IMG/VR virus record: IMGVR_UViG_3300028024_000194
Coordinates: 1 to 38,785 of that record
Source: a virus
Reading direction: 5' to 3' (one strand)
Length of the DNA stretch: 38,785 nucleotides
Both the position numbers and the translations under genes were made by a program. Below, piece by piece: positions 7,925-15,200 of the stretch (the stretch's first letter is position 1; every line of letters begins with the position of its first letter). The notes beneath the pieces are model-generated. The model did not search any database. It had not been told where the DNA came from and saw only the letters and a list, made by a program, of their open reading frames with translations.

Positions 7925-7949
7925 TTTTACATTCCTCCATTTAATTTAA

Positions 7950-7975
7950 AATTAAAAGACACCCTTTCGAGTGCC
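7950..7975 (-). terminator. Intrinsic terminator right after the late-region RHH gene
   Basis: On the minus strand GGCACTC, GAAA tetraloop, GGGTGTC (plus positions 7958-7964 and 7969-7975; two G-U pairs) is followed by TTTTAATTTT. It begins two bases after the RHH stop codon and closes the promoter-gene-terminator cassette. Confidence 0.75.
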
Positions 7976-7976
7976 T

Positions 7977-8147
7977 TTACTTCTTATTTTTTTTCATTTC
8001 TTCAAGCATTTTTTGGTCATCCACAAACTCTTTCATTTTTGCATTTATCCATGTAGAAATTTTAATGCCCATAGGTCCCGCATATCTGCAAAACTCTTCA
8101 AAGATTTCTGGATCTAAAGTTATGTTTTGTCTTTTTACAGCTGACAT
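7977..8147 (-). CDS. Ribbon-helix-helix protein in a moron-like cassette
   Basis: A 56-residue protein. RQNITLDPEIFEEFCRYAGP gives the beta strand and first helix of an RHH/CopG fold. The next part (IKISTWINAKMKEFVDD) gives the second helix, with a Lys-rich tail. It has its own extended -10 promoter, a 12-bp perfect inverted repeat upstream and a terminator directly after the stop. That marks it as an independently transcribed gene inside the late operon. Such genes are often expressed in the lysogen. Its target is unknown; the adjacent inverted repeat is the obvious candidate. Ribosome site AAGGGGTGG. Confidence 0.85.
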   Translation of the reverse strand: MSAVKRQNITLDPEIFEEFCRYAGPMGIKISTWINAKMKEFVDDQKMLEEMKKNKK

Positions 8148-8167
8148 ATAACCACCCCTTATGGGTA

Positions 8168-8176
8168 ATTATACCA
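8168..8176 (-). promoter_or_regulatory. Extended -10 promoter of the late-region RHH gene
   Basis: On the minus strand the sequence is TGGTATAAT, a perfect extended -10 box, about 20 bp upstream of the ribosome site of the RHH gene. No good -35 lies 17 bp upstream, which extended -10 promoters can tolerate. The predicted start is near 8161. Confidence 0.65.
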
Positions 8177-8197
8177 CTCTTCAATACTTTTATATCA

Positions 8198-8229
8198 TAG
8201 TGTGTATTAATACATACTAATACACACTA
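8198..8229. repeat. Perfect 12-bp inverted repeat (operator candidate)
   Basis: TAGTGTGTATTA (8198-8209) and its exact complement TAATACACACTA (8218-8229) surround an 8-bp spacer, ATACATAC. It spans about -37 to -68 of the RHH promoter. On the minus strand it has no following U-tract, so it is not a simple terminator. An operator for the RHH protein is the likeliest role. Confidence 0.6.
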
Positions 8230-8244
8230 ATGTACAATAATTTC

Positions 8245-8385
8245 CTATTGTGTAACTATTGGATTACCATTATCATCTAGCCCCATAGCTAATAAATCCT
8301 CATGTACTGCACTCTGAAACTTTATAGGTACTTGTGCAAAAGTCCTTCTCCCATTGATTATTAAACATACATATAAATCTACCAT
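8245..8385 (-). CDS. CD1375/XkdX-like small tail-region protein (copy 2)
   Basis: A 46-residue protein starting MVDLYVCLIINGRRTFAQVP, with a later AMGLDDNG motif. This is the pattern of the CD1375 family of tiny proteins found next to tail-fibre genes in clostridial phages and related to XkdX. Ribosome site TTAGGAGGTAAAAAC precedes the ATG. It shares MVDLYV and the (F/L)xxVPxKF pattern with the neighbouring 33-residue gene, so the two are tandem paralogues. Function unknown. Confidence 0.8.
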   Translation of the reverse strand: MVDLYVCLIINGRRTFAQVPIKFQSAVHEDLLAMGLDDNGNPIVTQ

Positions 8386-8416
8386 GTTTTTACCTCCTAA
8401 TATTTTAAATATTAAA

Positions 8417-8518
8417 CTAAGCATTTAATTTAGATTGTACTTCTGCTTTAAATTTTAATGGAACATCATCTATCGTTTTAAGCCCTGCTTTAATTAAAGT
8501 TACATATAAATCTACCAT
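8417..8518 (-). CDS. CD1375/XkdX-like small tail-region protein (copy 1, shortened)
   Basis: A 33-residue protein: MVDLYVTLIKAGLKTIDDVP, then LKFKAEVQSKLNA. It is like its neighbour at 8245-8385 but lacks the C-terminal GLDDNG segment that most family members have. Ribosome site AGGAGGGTATATT is strong. It follows the 91-residue tail-region gene closely, so it is the proximal copy of a duplicated pair. Confidence 0.75.
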   Translation of the reverse strand: MVDLYVTLIKAGLKTIDDVPLKFKAEVQSKLNA

Positions 8519-8529
8519 AATATACCCTC

Positions 8530-8805
8530 CTAAACTGCTGGTGGTAAAGCCACATATATGTCTGCTAATGCACTCATAATAGTTAATTGATTAGCTTGTA
8601 GCTCTTCCATTGTTATGATAGGTGCTGGAACTGTGTGTACAGGTTCGCTAAATGTGTCTGTATTTTCATCATAATTCCAACCTTCTTGTGGCTGTGGATT
8701 TAAGTTTGTTATATCTTTAATAATGATATATGGAGCAAATTCTGGTTTAGTATCTGCCTCAAATATCCAATGTACTTTATTATCTACTATTTGACAAAAT
8801 TTCAT
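8530..8805 (-). CDS. Tail-fibre-region protein (XkdW/fibre-assembly-like)
   Basis: A 91-residue protein. The N-terminal part is a small beta domain (KFCQIVDNKVHWIFEADTKP). A Pro/Gln-rich middle with GWNYDENTDTF follows, and the C-terminal helix contains ITMEELQANQLTIMSALADI, a motif frequent in the short proteins that follow fibre genes in Firmicute phages. Position directly after the glycine-rich fibre gene supports a role in fibre assembly or as a fibre tip accessory. No enzymatic motif. Ribosome site GGAGGGATAACTC. Confidence 0.65.
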   Translation of the reverse strand: MKFCQIVDNKVHWIFEADTKPEFAPYIIIKDITNLNPQPQEGWNYDENTDTFSEPVHTVPAPIITMEELQANQLTIMSALADIYVALPPAV

Positions 8806-8820
8806 ATTGAGTTATCCCTC

Positions 8821-9507
8821 CTATTGTTCCCATTCTATTAACAATGCACCTGCTGTTCCAGCTGTGCCTACTGAGCCAACTGGTTTAGTGCTCCCTGTGC
8901 CTCCAGTACCTAATGTCCCAGCTGTTCCTATAGTGACAGGTATTACATTACCAGGAGTAACAATTGCGTCAAATTTTGAAACAAATGCTCCGCTTCCTCC
9001 AGCACCTCCACCAGCTCCACCAGAACCACCAGAACCACCAGTACTACTGCCATTACCACCATTACCACCTTTACCATAAGAACACCAATTAACTGTAGCG
9101 GTACCACCATTACCACCAGCTCCACCAGAACCTCCATCTACTCCATTAGCTCCATTCCCACCAGAGAATCCGGCAATTCCATACATCAAACCTGTTATTG
9201 CACCCCCAACACCACCTACTCCGCCTGAACCTGTGCCTGAGGAAACTCCACCTGCTCCACCGTTTCCACCAGCACCCCCATTCACTGACAATAAAGAGCC
9301 AAAACTTGTTACTCCGCCTGCGCCACCGTTTGTTCCAGCACCACCTACTCCGCCACCATAAGCTTGGCCACCACCAGCACCGCCACCACCAGCACCTACC
9401 GCTGTTACTTTAACATTTAATACTCCTGTTGGTACTGTCCAACTACCAGATGAAGTAAATAATACGCTTTTTGTACCATTACTTTGTTGTAATTTACTAA
9501 TTCCCAT
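8821..9507 (-). CDS. Glycine-rich tail fibre / receptor-binding protein
   Basis: A 228-residue protein. The N-terminal 40 residues contain SSGSWTVPTGVLNVKVTAVG, the beta lead-in typical of glycine-rich fibre domains. Residues about 38-195 are dominated by GGxGGAGG runs, as in polyglycine-II bundles at fibre tips (compare T-even gp38). The protein ends in a beta strand, ALLIEWEQ. Such proteins bind the cell surface. The Gly codons make this stretch far more GC-rich than its neighbours, and its opposite strand shows an artificial Pro-rich frame. It begins immediately at the end of the 101-residue gene. Confidence 0.8.
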   Translation of the reverse strand: MGISKLQQSNGTKSVLFTSSGSWTVPTGVLNVKVTAVGAGGGGAGGGQAYGGGVGGAGTNGGAGGVTSFGSLLSVNGGAGGNGGAGGVSSGTGSGGVGGVGGAITGLMYGIAGFSGGNGANGVDGGSGGAGGNGGTATVNWCSYGKGGNGGNGSSTGGSGGSGGAGGGAGGSGAFVSKFDAIVTPGNVIPVTIGTAGTLGTGGTGSTKPVGSVGTAGTAGALLIEWEQ

Positions 9508-9812
9508 TAAGCCACCTCCACTCCACTCAAGAATAAATTAATAGCACTAGCAGTACCTTGCAATGCTGATATTATATCAGTGGCATTTAATACTAATGTC
9601 ATATCAATAACTACAGTATCATTTGCAGAAACTGAATAAGCAGTAATTAAGTTTTTTCCTCCAGCAGTAACAGTAATAGTAGCAGGTGAAGACGTTGTAT
9701 TGCATAACGCTATTTCTTTTACAATTGTTGTTGTACTGGCTGGAACGGTATAAATTGTGGCACTGCCTGTTCCTGGAGTACCTATATATAATTTTTTAGG
9801 TGTATTTGCCAT
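9507..9812 (-). CDS. Small beta-rich fibre/decoration-like virion protein
   Basis: A 101-residue protein, Thr/Ser/Ala-rich and all-beta in appearance (LYIGTPGTGSATIYTVPAST, then CNTTSSPATITVTAGG). It resembles the head-decoration or fibre-base beta-sandwich proteins found beside Firmicute phage tail genes. It has the same style as the 110-residue protein at 12745-13077, with no clear sequence identity. Its stop abuts the ATG of the glycine-rich fibre gene, so the two are coupled. Ribosome site GGGGGTAATATAG. Confidence 0.6.
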   Translation of the reverse strand: MANTPKKLYIGTPGTGSATIYTVPASTTTIVKEIALCNTTSSPATITVTAGGKNLITAYSVSANDTVVIDMTLVLNATDIISALQGTASAINLFLSGVEVA

Positions 9813-10139
9813 CTATATTACCCCCATCCAATAAAGTATTTCTAAATTGTTTAATTTTGTCGTATTATCTGCCAATTGCGCCTTAACCATTCCTGCAGCA
9901 TTACTTAACATATCATCTGTTACAATACCATTAGGAAATTGACCTAATATTAAATTTTGCAAATCAAGAAGTGTCGCAGCATTTGGTACTAATTGTTGAT
10001 TAATATAATCTTTAATTATATTAGCAGCTTCATCAAATTTAGCTTTTGCTTGAGGTGGTGTTAAGCCTGTGACATCATTAGGTTCATCATCAAGTGATTG
10101 TATTATATTTACATCTGTATCTAATTGTGGTAGTGGCAT
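9813..10139 (-). CDS. Short tail-fibre-type protein
   Basis: A 108-residue protein. The N-terminal region has IQSLDDEPNDVTGLTPPQAK, and the following KAKFDEAANIIKDYINQQLVP is a motif seen at the N-terminus of many Firmicute tail fibre and BppU-like proteins. A helical C-terminal half follows. It probably makes a trimeric coiled-coil stem that attaches to the short tail. Its ATG overlaps the stop of the nozzle-like gene (TAATG). Confidence 0.7.
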   Translation of the reverse strand: MPLPQLDTDVNIIQSLDDEPNDVTGLTPPQAKAKFDEAANIIKDYINQQLVPNAATLLDLQNLILGQFPNGIVTDDMLSNAAGMVKAQLADNTTKLNNLEILYWMGVI

Positions 10140-11929
10140 TATATCTTACCTCCTAACCTTATTAAAATATTTATTGATATTATTGTTGCAACATCAGTAA
10201 GGCTATCACTACTCAATCTAATTTTTAGATAAGCAAACCCTTTTTCTTTCATACGTACTCTAAAAGGCTGAGGGTTATAGGATGTTTTAAAGCTGAAATG
10301 TTTAAAATCTATATGCTTAAATGTTAATAAATTATAAGAAATAGTTTGCTTAATGCTTAAGCCTTCATTATTTGTAATAACATTAATATCCACCTTTGTC
10401 TTTGTTTCAGGCTTAAGTCCTACCCAAAACTTACTCATATATTTTTTTAGATATTCAACACTAAAATCATAAAACCCCATTTCCCATATAGTTTCAATTA
10501 AGGTACCATTATCAGTACGCATTGTTTTATCAAATTTTTGTATACTTCCATTAGTACCAAAATACAATTCACCATTGATAGCTATAAAACAGGTTGCAGG
10601 CACATTTTTTCTTTTATACCAGGTATTATTTAAATAATTATAAATCCATACCATAGATCCTACATTAACCCAATATTCTTTCATTTCCTGCCAATTATAA
10701 GTAATTGCAGTACTCAAATCTACATCATTAAGACTATCTTGCACTCTTTGAGAAATAAGATTATGAGCTAATTGATATCTTACGTTTGTATTCTCCCAGG
10801 CATGAACTCCATTATATAATGTCAATGGTTTATCCTGAATAATTTGAACTTGTCCAAAGGCTTTATTCCCTATTTCATCTGATAATTCAAATACAGGGAA
10901 AGTTGCAGTTACAAGTCCTCCAATTGTTTCTGTGGCATAATATGAATACATGGCCCCATTTTCAAAGTAAATCTTTTGTATGTCGCCCATTTTAACAATA
11001 TCAGTAATGGCATATTGTCCATTACCTAAATCATCATATGAGTTTGCTTCAAAGTATTCTGCAGAAGGTACTCCATTAGCTAAACCACTCCAAAATCTTC
11101 TATTTTTAAAGTCTGTACTGCCCCATAGGAATACTCTTGAATCAGTTTGACCCGAATAATCCATGGCAAAGCAGCATTTTTCTATTAAACTTCTTTGTCC
11201 AGTACCTTTTGTCCATCCTATATCTACACTTCCCGGAGTTCCTCCAGGAGGAGCAGAAACAAAAGTTACTTTACCATTAACTAAATCAACAGTATAATCA
11301 GTAGTTAATGTTTTTAAAACTCCATTAATCTTTACAAAATCAACACTTGTTATTCCTAATTCTGCTAATTGGAATATAGTTGAAGTACCCGCACTTGAAG
11401 TTCCCTCAGGGGAAAATGTTTGATGCTTTGTACCAGTTAATACATTAATTTGCTCAAATAATGTTCCTCCACCAGCAGGAGGCGTATTAGTAGCAATTAG
11501 AGGTCTATAACCAATTACAGTAGTTAAAGTTGTACCATCAAAGCTTTTATATTCATGTCCATTAAGTATATAAACTTTGCTACCGAAGGGAATAAATCGA
11601 GTTGGGGCATCAGTTAATATACCTAAATCAGTTTTAGTACCATTAGTTAAATTACCACTCCATAAATGGCCATTATTTGCAAATAAAAAAAAGAAAGCTC
11701 CATTCAGCTTCCCATACCACATACCTTGAACATTTCCTACTAATCCAGAAAATATTGTTTTATAGCCTTCCATTCTTTTGAGCTGATAACCACTTGTAAC
11801 ACGCCATCCTATTTGCTCTGTAGCTTCACCTAGTTTAAGCCCATATTCAGCATCAATATTTTCATTTAATCCTAAAAATCTATTTATTTCTGTTGGAGGT
11901 ATTTGTTTTGGAACTTTTATACTAGCCAT
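10139..11929 (-). CDS. Tail nozzle / DNA-stabilisation-like protein (P22 gp10 or T7 gp12 type)
   Basis: A 596-residue protein dominated by short beta repeats with aromatic turns (GMWYGKLNGAFFFLFANNGH, GSKVYILNGHEYKSFDG, TCFIAINGELYFGTNG), suggesting a propeller-like fold. The N-terminus (INRFLGLNENIDAEYGLKLG) is typical of large tail-tube proteins of short-tailed phages. Position directly after the head-tail adaptor matches P22 gp10 and T7 gp12, which close the portal and form the tail nozzle. Residues about 165-240 look like an inserted beta domain, as in other nozzle proteins. Exact family not certain. Ribosome site AGGAGGGGTATTT. Confidence 0.7.
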   Translation of the reverse strand: MASIKVPKQIPPTEINRFLGLNENIDAEYGLKLGEATEQIGWRVTSGYQLKRMEGYKTIFSGLVGNVQGMWYGKLNGAFFFLFANNGHLWSGNLTNGTKTDLGILTDAPTRFIPFGSKVYILNGHEYKSFDGTTLTTVIGYRPLIATNTPPAGGGTLFEQINVLTGTKHQTFSPEGTSSAGTSTIFQLAELGITSVDFVKINGVLKTLTTDYTVDLVNGKVTFVSAPPGGTPGSVDIGWTKGTGQRSLIEKCCFAMDYSGQTDSRVFLWGSTDFKNRRFWSGLANGVPSAEYFEANSYDDLGNGQYAITDIVKMGDIQKIYFENGAMYSYYATETIGGLVTATFPVFELSDEIGNKAFGQVQIIQDKPLTLYNGVHAWENTNVRYQLAHNLISQRVQDSLNDVDLSTAITYNWQEMKEYWVNVGSMVWIYNYLNNTWYKRKNVPATCFIAINGELYFGTNGSIQKFDKTMRTDNGTLIETIWEMGFYDFSVEYLKKYMSKFWVGLKPETKTKVDINVITNNEGLSIKQTISYNLLTFKHIDFKHFSFKTSYNPQPFRVRMKEKGFAYLKIRLSSDSLTDVATIISINILIRLGGKI

Positions 11930-11943
11930 AAATACCCCTCCTT

Positions 11944-12372
11944 TTAAAAGTTATAAAAATTATCATCAAGGCCTTTATATCCATTAAATGCATTATCATT
12001 CTCATCTGCATATACATCTATAATAGGTTCAATAGTTGCTGGTCGGTTTTTAATAATTACTTGTTTAGTTTCTATAAACTTTTCATTAAAAAACGAAGCA
12101 ATAGAAGGATCTTCTACTAAAAGTAAATGTGAAGCCAAAAAGTAAGCTGCATTGTTTGGATAATCTATATTCATATTATCAGTTAATGCTGTTAATTTTG
12201 TTGGTGTAGTAACTAATAACTCTATGGCCATTTCATTCTGCCACAAATTTAATATGCCAGGGGTTCTAGCTTTATATACTGCTGTTGTGGTTGCATTTAC
12301 AGCACCACTTGCAAGCCTTTCATCTATTAAATCAACAGTTAAATCAAATATATCTTGAACAGTAGAAGGCAT
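11944..12372 (-). CDS. Head-tail adaptor (P22 gp4 / T7 gp11-like)
   Basis: A 142-residue mainly helical protein starting MPSTVQDIFDLTVDLIDERL, with NLWQNEMAIELL and an extended acidic C-terminal tail (YADENDNAFNGYKGLDDNFY). This layout fits the ring proteins that bind beneath the portal with helical bundles and a flexible tail. Its place between capsid genes and nozzle gene fits. Ribosome site AAAAGGGGTGATTTAG lies at the end of the preceding small gene. Confidence 0.75.
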   Translation of the reverse strand: MPSTVQDIFDLTVDLIDERLASGAVNATTTAVYKARTPGILNLWQNEMAIELLVTTPTKLTALTDNMNIDYPNNAAYFLASHLLLVEDPSIASFFNEKFIETKQVIIKNRPATIEPIIDVYADENDNAFNGYKGLDDNFYNF

Positions 12373-12377
12373 CTAAA

Positions 12378-12551
12378 TCACCCCTTTTTAGCTCTATTTT
12401 TTATATTTTTAATCCATGGCTTATTTTTAGCCATAAATTCTATTATTTTATTGTCAGTTGTTTCATATTCTCCCTTGCTGTCAAACTGAAAAACTTTCAA
12501 ATTATTTTCATAATCAATTATTGTTAAATTTGGTTCATCTATATACTTCAT
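12378..12551 (-). CDS. Small conserved head-region protein
   Basis: A 57-residue protein: MKYIDEPNLTIIDYENNLKV, then VFQFDSKGEYETTDNKIIEF, ending in a basic helix. The pattern of a beta strand with F-x-F-x-x-x-G-E-Y-E-T followed by a helix recurs in small proteins encoded between capsid and connector genes in Firmicute phages. Function unknown. Its ATG overlaps the TGA of the Cys-rich gene upstream (ATGA), which supports the frame. Confidence 0.75.
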   Translation of the reverse strand: MKYIDEPNLTIIDYENNLKVFQFDSKGEYETTDNKIIEFMAKNKPWIKNIKNRAKKG

Positions 12552-12691
12552 GGCTTAACTACATAAAAAGAGCATAAACTATGTCTTTTAACTTCTTTCG
12601 TTATTGCTGATTTTCCATTATTAGCATGAGAGCATTGCCCTTTTCGATTGTTTAAAGGCTTATAGGATGTGCAATTTTCACATGATTTCAT
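12548..12691 (-). CDS. Small Cys-containing protein, putative zinc-binding
   Basis: A 47-residue basic protein with Cys at 4, 7, 20 and 40 and His at 22 and 37 (CENCTSYKP, then GQCSH, then RHSLCSFY). This could form one zinc site. Ribosome site GGAGGTAATTT precedes the ATG, and its stop overlaps the next ATG. It follows a strong terminator, so its expression depends on read-through from the capsid genes. I do not recognise the family. Confidence 0.75.
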   Translation of the reverse strand: MKSCENCTSYKPLNNRKGQCSHANNGKSAITKEVKRHSLCSFYVVKP

Positions 12692-12703
12692 AAATTACCT
12701 CCA

Positions 12704-12736
12704 TGTAAAAAAATAGGGGGATATTACCCCCTATTT
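12704..12736 (-). terminator. Strong intrinsic terminator after the capsid and decoration genes
   Basis: AAATAGGGGG (12711-12720) and CCCCCTATTT (12727-12736) form a perfect 10-bp stem with a 6-nt loop. The minus-strand downstream arm runs into TTTTTTTACATGG. It sits just downstream of the decoration gene, so it may set higher expression of the capsid genes over the connector and tail genes. Confidence 0.85.
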
Positions 12737-12744
12737 AAATTTTA

Positions 12745-13077
12745 TTATAATTGTATTACACCTATAGTTGTAGTTGTAGTAGTAGATGCAGTTACAGTTA
12801 TTTTACCTGTATTCTTATCTACATACTTAGCTGATTCCAAAGGCCCTATAATCACAGAAGACGCTTGTGGAACTACTACAACTAAGTCTGCTACTCCTGC
12901 AATACCATTGCCTGCTTTAACAGTAATAGTATTTGTAGCACCAGCTTGTGCATTATTAACATATATACACATTCTTTCATCTTTAGAGACTACAATAGTT
13001 TGAGAAGCTGCTATTGCTACTGGAGCAAATGCAACACTATTATTTTTAACACCATTAGTTTTTGCTATATCTGCCAT
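12745..13077 (-). CDS. Head decoration-like protein
   Basis: A 110-residue beta-rich, Thr/Val/Ala-rich protein (ASQTIVVSKDERMCIYVNNA, then TITVKAGNGIAG, ending with a Thr repeat). It follows the major capsid gene immediately, the normal place for small capsid decoration or stabilisation proteins. The domain resembles the beta-sandwich family of phage head-fibre proteins. The ribosome site is an AAAGGA about 12 bases before the ATG, longer than ideal. Confidence 0.7.
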   Translation of the reverse strand: MADIAKTNGVKNNSVAFAPVAIAASQTIVVSKDERMCIYVNNAQAGATNTITVKAGNGIAGVADLVVVVPQASSVIIGPLESAKYVDKNTGKITVTASTTTTTTIGVIQL

Positions 13078-13117
13078 TTAATATCATTTCCTTTCATAAT
13101 AAAAATAGGAGCGAGGA

Positions 13118-13954
13118 CTATGCCTCAACTCCGATAGCTGCATCAAATAAAATTAATTCCTTAGGTCTTATAACTTTAGATCCCCAGCATTGAAGTGACT
13201 TAATAGCATCTCCAAATCTTCTCTCAGGCTTATATGCCACATTCTCAGTTATCTGAGAAGCATAAGCTATAGCACCTTCTGTTCTAGCTAAGCATTTATG
13301 ATGAGAAGAACCATCAATTATTAAGTTATTTGAAACGTAAATCTCAAAGCCATAAAGAACAGGTACATTAGCACCATCAATTACCTTAGTATTCATTGTT
13401 TCTTTGCCTATTCTAGCAAGAATTAATTTGTTGTAGATAGCTGGAGTTACTTCAAGGAACTTTCTTTCACCTTCAGGAACATTAGCTTCCTGGAATAATT
13501 GATTAATTTGTGCTAAATAAGTGATTATATTAGCACTAGTTACAGCAGTAGTATAAGCATTTATTGTCTTTCCAGCATCACCGTAAAGACCAAATATCTG
13601 CTTGTCTACATCATCAGCCATCTTAATACCTAATTTTCTCTGTGCTTCAGTCATTAATTTTTGATTAGCTTGTGCAGCGTCCACATCATCTAGAGAAACA
13701 TGGCAATATTTACCTTGGTCTATATCAAGCCATTGAGCTTCATCTGTCAATTGATCAGGTGCATTTATATCCGTATTTTTAACATAGTCATATGAAGCAA
13801 CATCACCAACAGTAAGAATTTTAACTCTATCCCCTGATTTCTTTATTTCTCCTTCATAATCTCTTATGCAATGTTTAGCAGCGATCATTACTTTATCTCT
13901 TTCTTTTAAAATACCTGTAGTCCATATTTCTGGAATAAAATTTTGTACTGACAT
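13118..13954 (-). CDS. Major capsid protein
   Basis: A 278-residue protein starting MSVQNFIPEIWTTGILKERD, then IAAKHCIRDYEGEIKKSGD, and a conserved DIDQGKYCHVSLDDVDAAQA segment. These are characteristic of a Phage_capsid_2/P22-coat-like family with the HK97 fold. FIPE-W at the start and DYEGEI followed by GD-V-I are the clearest family marks. It lies between scaffold and decoration genes. There is no N-terminal delta domain or protease gene, so scaffolding is supplied by the separate upstream gene. Ribosome site AGAAAGGATGATATAA. Confidence 0.9.
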   Translation of the reverse strand: MSVQNFIPEIWTTGILKERDKVMIAAKHCIRDYEGEIKKSGDRVKILTVGDVASYDYVKNTDINAPDQLTDEAQWLDIDQGKYCHVSLDDVDAAQANQKLMTEAQRKLGIKMADDVDKQIFGLYGDAGKTINAYTTAVTSANIITYLAQINQLFQEANVPEGERKFLEVTPAIYNKLILARIGKETMNTKVIDGANVPVLYGFEIYVSNNLIIDGSSHHKCLARTEGAIAYASQITENVAYKPERRFGDAIKSLQCWGSKVIRPKELILFDAAIGVEA

Positions 13955-13975
13955 TTATATCATCCTTTCTTTTTT

Positions 13976-14782
13976 TTACCATTTTGGCATTGAATTTCTT
14001 AATAAATCATAGTTTTTACTTAACCAAGACTGGTCTTTTTTATTGGCTTCAAATACATCTTTAGTAATAAAATCTGTAGGCAAATTACTTTGTCCAGTAA
14101 CACTGCCTATAGCACCTTGAGCATTTTTTAAATTAGATGCATTGGTTTGTGTACCTTTTTTAATTGCTTCTAGTTCAGCTCTTAGTTTAGAGTTTTCATG
14201 AATAGCATAAGCAATTTTTAAAGGAGTACCTTTATTAAATTCCTGCCATACTTCAGGCGGAATTTCTTCGCCCTTAACATTAGGATAAGCTTCTGAAAAT
14301 TCTAAAAACTGCTTTTGCTTAGCCTGCTCTTGCTCTTGCTTGGATTTGTATTCATTGGCCCATTTTACAGCAGGATTACTATTTACTGCTTCTTCTATTA
14401 CCTTTGGGTCAATGCCTTGCTGTCTTAATTGTTCTTGTCTTTGTTGCTCTGCCTGTTCTGCTAAGGCTTGATTATATTCAGCTTCTGTAGTGATTGATTT
14501 ACCATTCCAAGAATAACCCTGAGAAGCTATAAAGCTATCTCTAGCCTTTTGGGTTTCTGTAGTTAATCTGCTTTCATAATCTCGGCGAATCTGAGCATAC
14601 TTGGCATTTTCTTCTTGAGATTGAACTGGCTTATTTTCTACTGTGGAGGTTGTGACTTCTCCATTACCTGCATTTACAGTCGTTTCAGCAGTTTTTACTG
14701 GTTCAGTTGTAGTTGTTTGAGTTTGAGAATCCACGACATTCCCTTGACCTGCGTTTACAGTGCTTTCAATTATTCCATCCAT
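13976..14782 (-). CDS. Scaffolding protein
   Basis: A 268-residue protein, Gln/Glu/Lys-rich and largely helical in the middle (EQAEQQRQEQLRQQG, then KSKQEQEQAKQKQFLEFSE). It has a Thr/Val low-complexity N-terminus and a short basic C-terminus ending LLRNSMPKW. Position directly upstream of the capsid gene plus this composition is the normal signature of a capsid scaffold, which guides assembly and leaves or is degraded. No protease motif. Ribosome site AAAGGAAC precedes the ATG. Confidence 0.85.
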   Translation of the reverse strand: MDGIIESTVNAGQGNVVDSQTQTTTTEPVKTAETTVNAGNGEVTTSTVENKPVQSQEENAKYAQIRRDYESRLTTETQKARDSFIASQGYSWNGKSITTEAEYNQALAEQAEQQRQEQLRQQGIDPKVIEEAVNSNPAVKWANEYKSKQEQEQAKQKQFLEFSEAYPNVKGEEIPPEVWQEFNKGTPLKIAYAIHENSKLRAELEAIKKGTQTNASNLKNAQGAIGSVTGQSNLPTDFITKDVFEANKKDQSWLSKNYDLLRNSMPKW

Positions 14783-14835
14783 GATTTGTTCCTTTCTAAT
14801 TTGGATTTTTACGCTTTACCTGCGAATTTTAATCA

Positions 14836-14864
14836 ATAAAAAAAAGACTTATTGTAAAGTCCTT
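14836..14864 (-). terminator. Intrinsic terminator upstream of the scaffold gene
   Basis: On the minus strand AAGGACTT, loop TACAAT, AAGTCTTT form an 8-bp stem with one G-U pair, followed by TTTTTATTG (plus positions about 14843-14864). It separates the DUF4406/gp49-like pair from the scaffold and capsid genes. Confidence 0.65.
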
Positions 14865-14876
14865 GAAAATTACTTA

Positions 14877-15200
14877 TTATTCTTGATATATTATTTCTAG
14901 TCCATATGCAACTGCAGCATCATGTTCAATTTTACATCCCCTTGCCTTTTCCCAACCTTTGCAAAAATAAGCTGCATGACAAAGGCTCATGTTTTCAAGT
15001 GATTTTGCTAAGAAACATAATGGAATTTGGACAACTCCACGAGATTCCATCTGATTTTTGCTGTACCATTCATCTGTAAACAAAGTATTTACCAATTGAT
15101 AACCTTTTTCCTCTATAACTTTAATTGCCTTTTCTCTTGTTGCTATTATTTCTTCTTCTGTTTTATTAGCCATTGGTTGTGATAACATTGCTTTTTTCAT
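14877..15200 (-). CDS. DUF4406-family protein (nucleoside deoxyribosyltransferase-like fold)
   Basis: A 107-residue protein: MKKAMLSQPMANKTEEEIIA, VNTLFTDEWY, PLCFLAKSLENMSLCHAAYF, and a C-terminal GCKIEHDAAVAYGL. These match the DUF4406 proteins of Firmicute phages, which share a Rossmann-like fold with nucleoside 2-deoxyribosyltransferases. The natural start is the ATG at 15200, preceded by GTAGGAGGAATAAAGTA and overlapping the previous stop (TAATG). The reading frame runs further upstream but would overlap the gp49-like gene by 79 bases. Activity is unproved. It is unusual to find this between portal and scaffold genes. Confidence 0.85.
   Translation of the reverse strand: MKKAMLSQPMANKTEEEIIATREKAIKVIEEKGYQLVNTLFTDEWYSKNQMESRGVVQIPLCFLAKSLENMSLCHAAYFCKGWEKARGCKIEHDAAVAYGLEIIYQE

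Noticed and set aside
8807-9079. Plus-strand Pro-rich open frame
   Set aside because: It is the antisense shadow of the glycine-rich fibre gene; Gly codons on the minus strand read as Pro on the plus strand, and there is no ribosome site.
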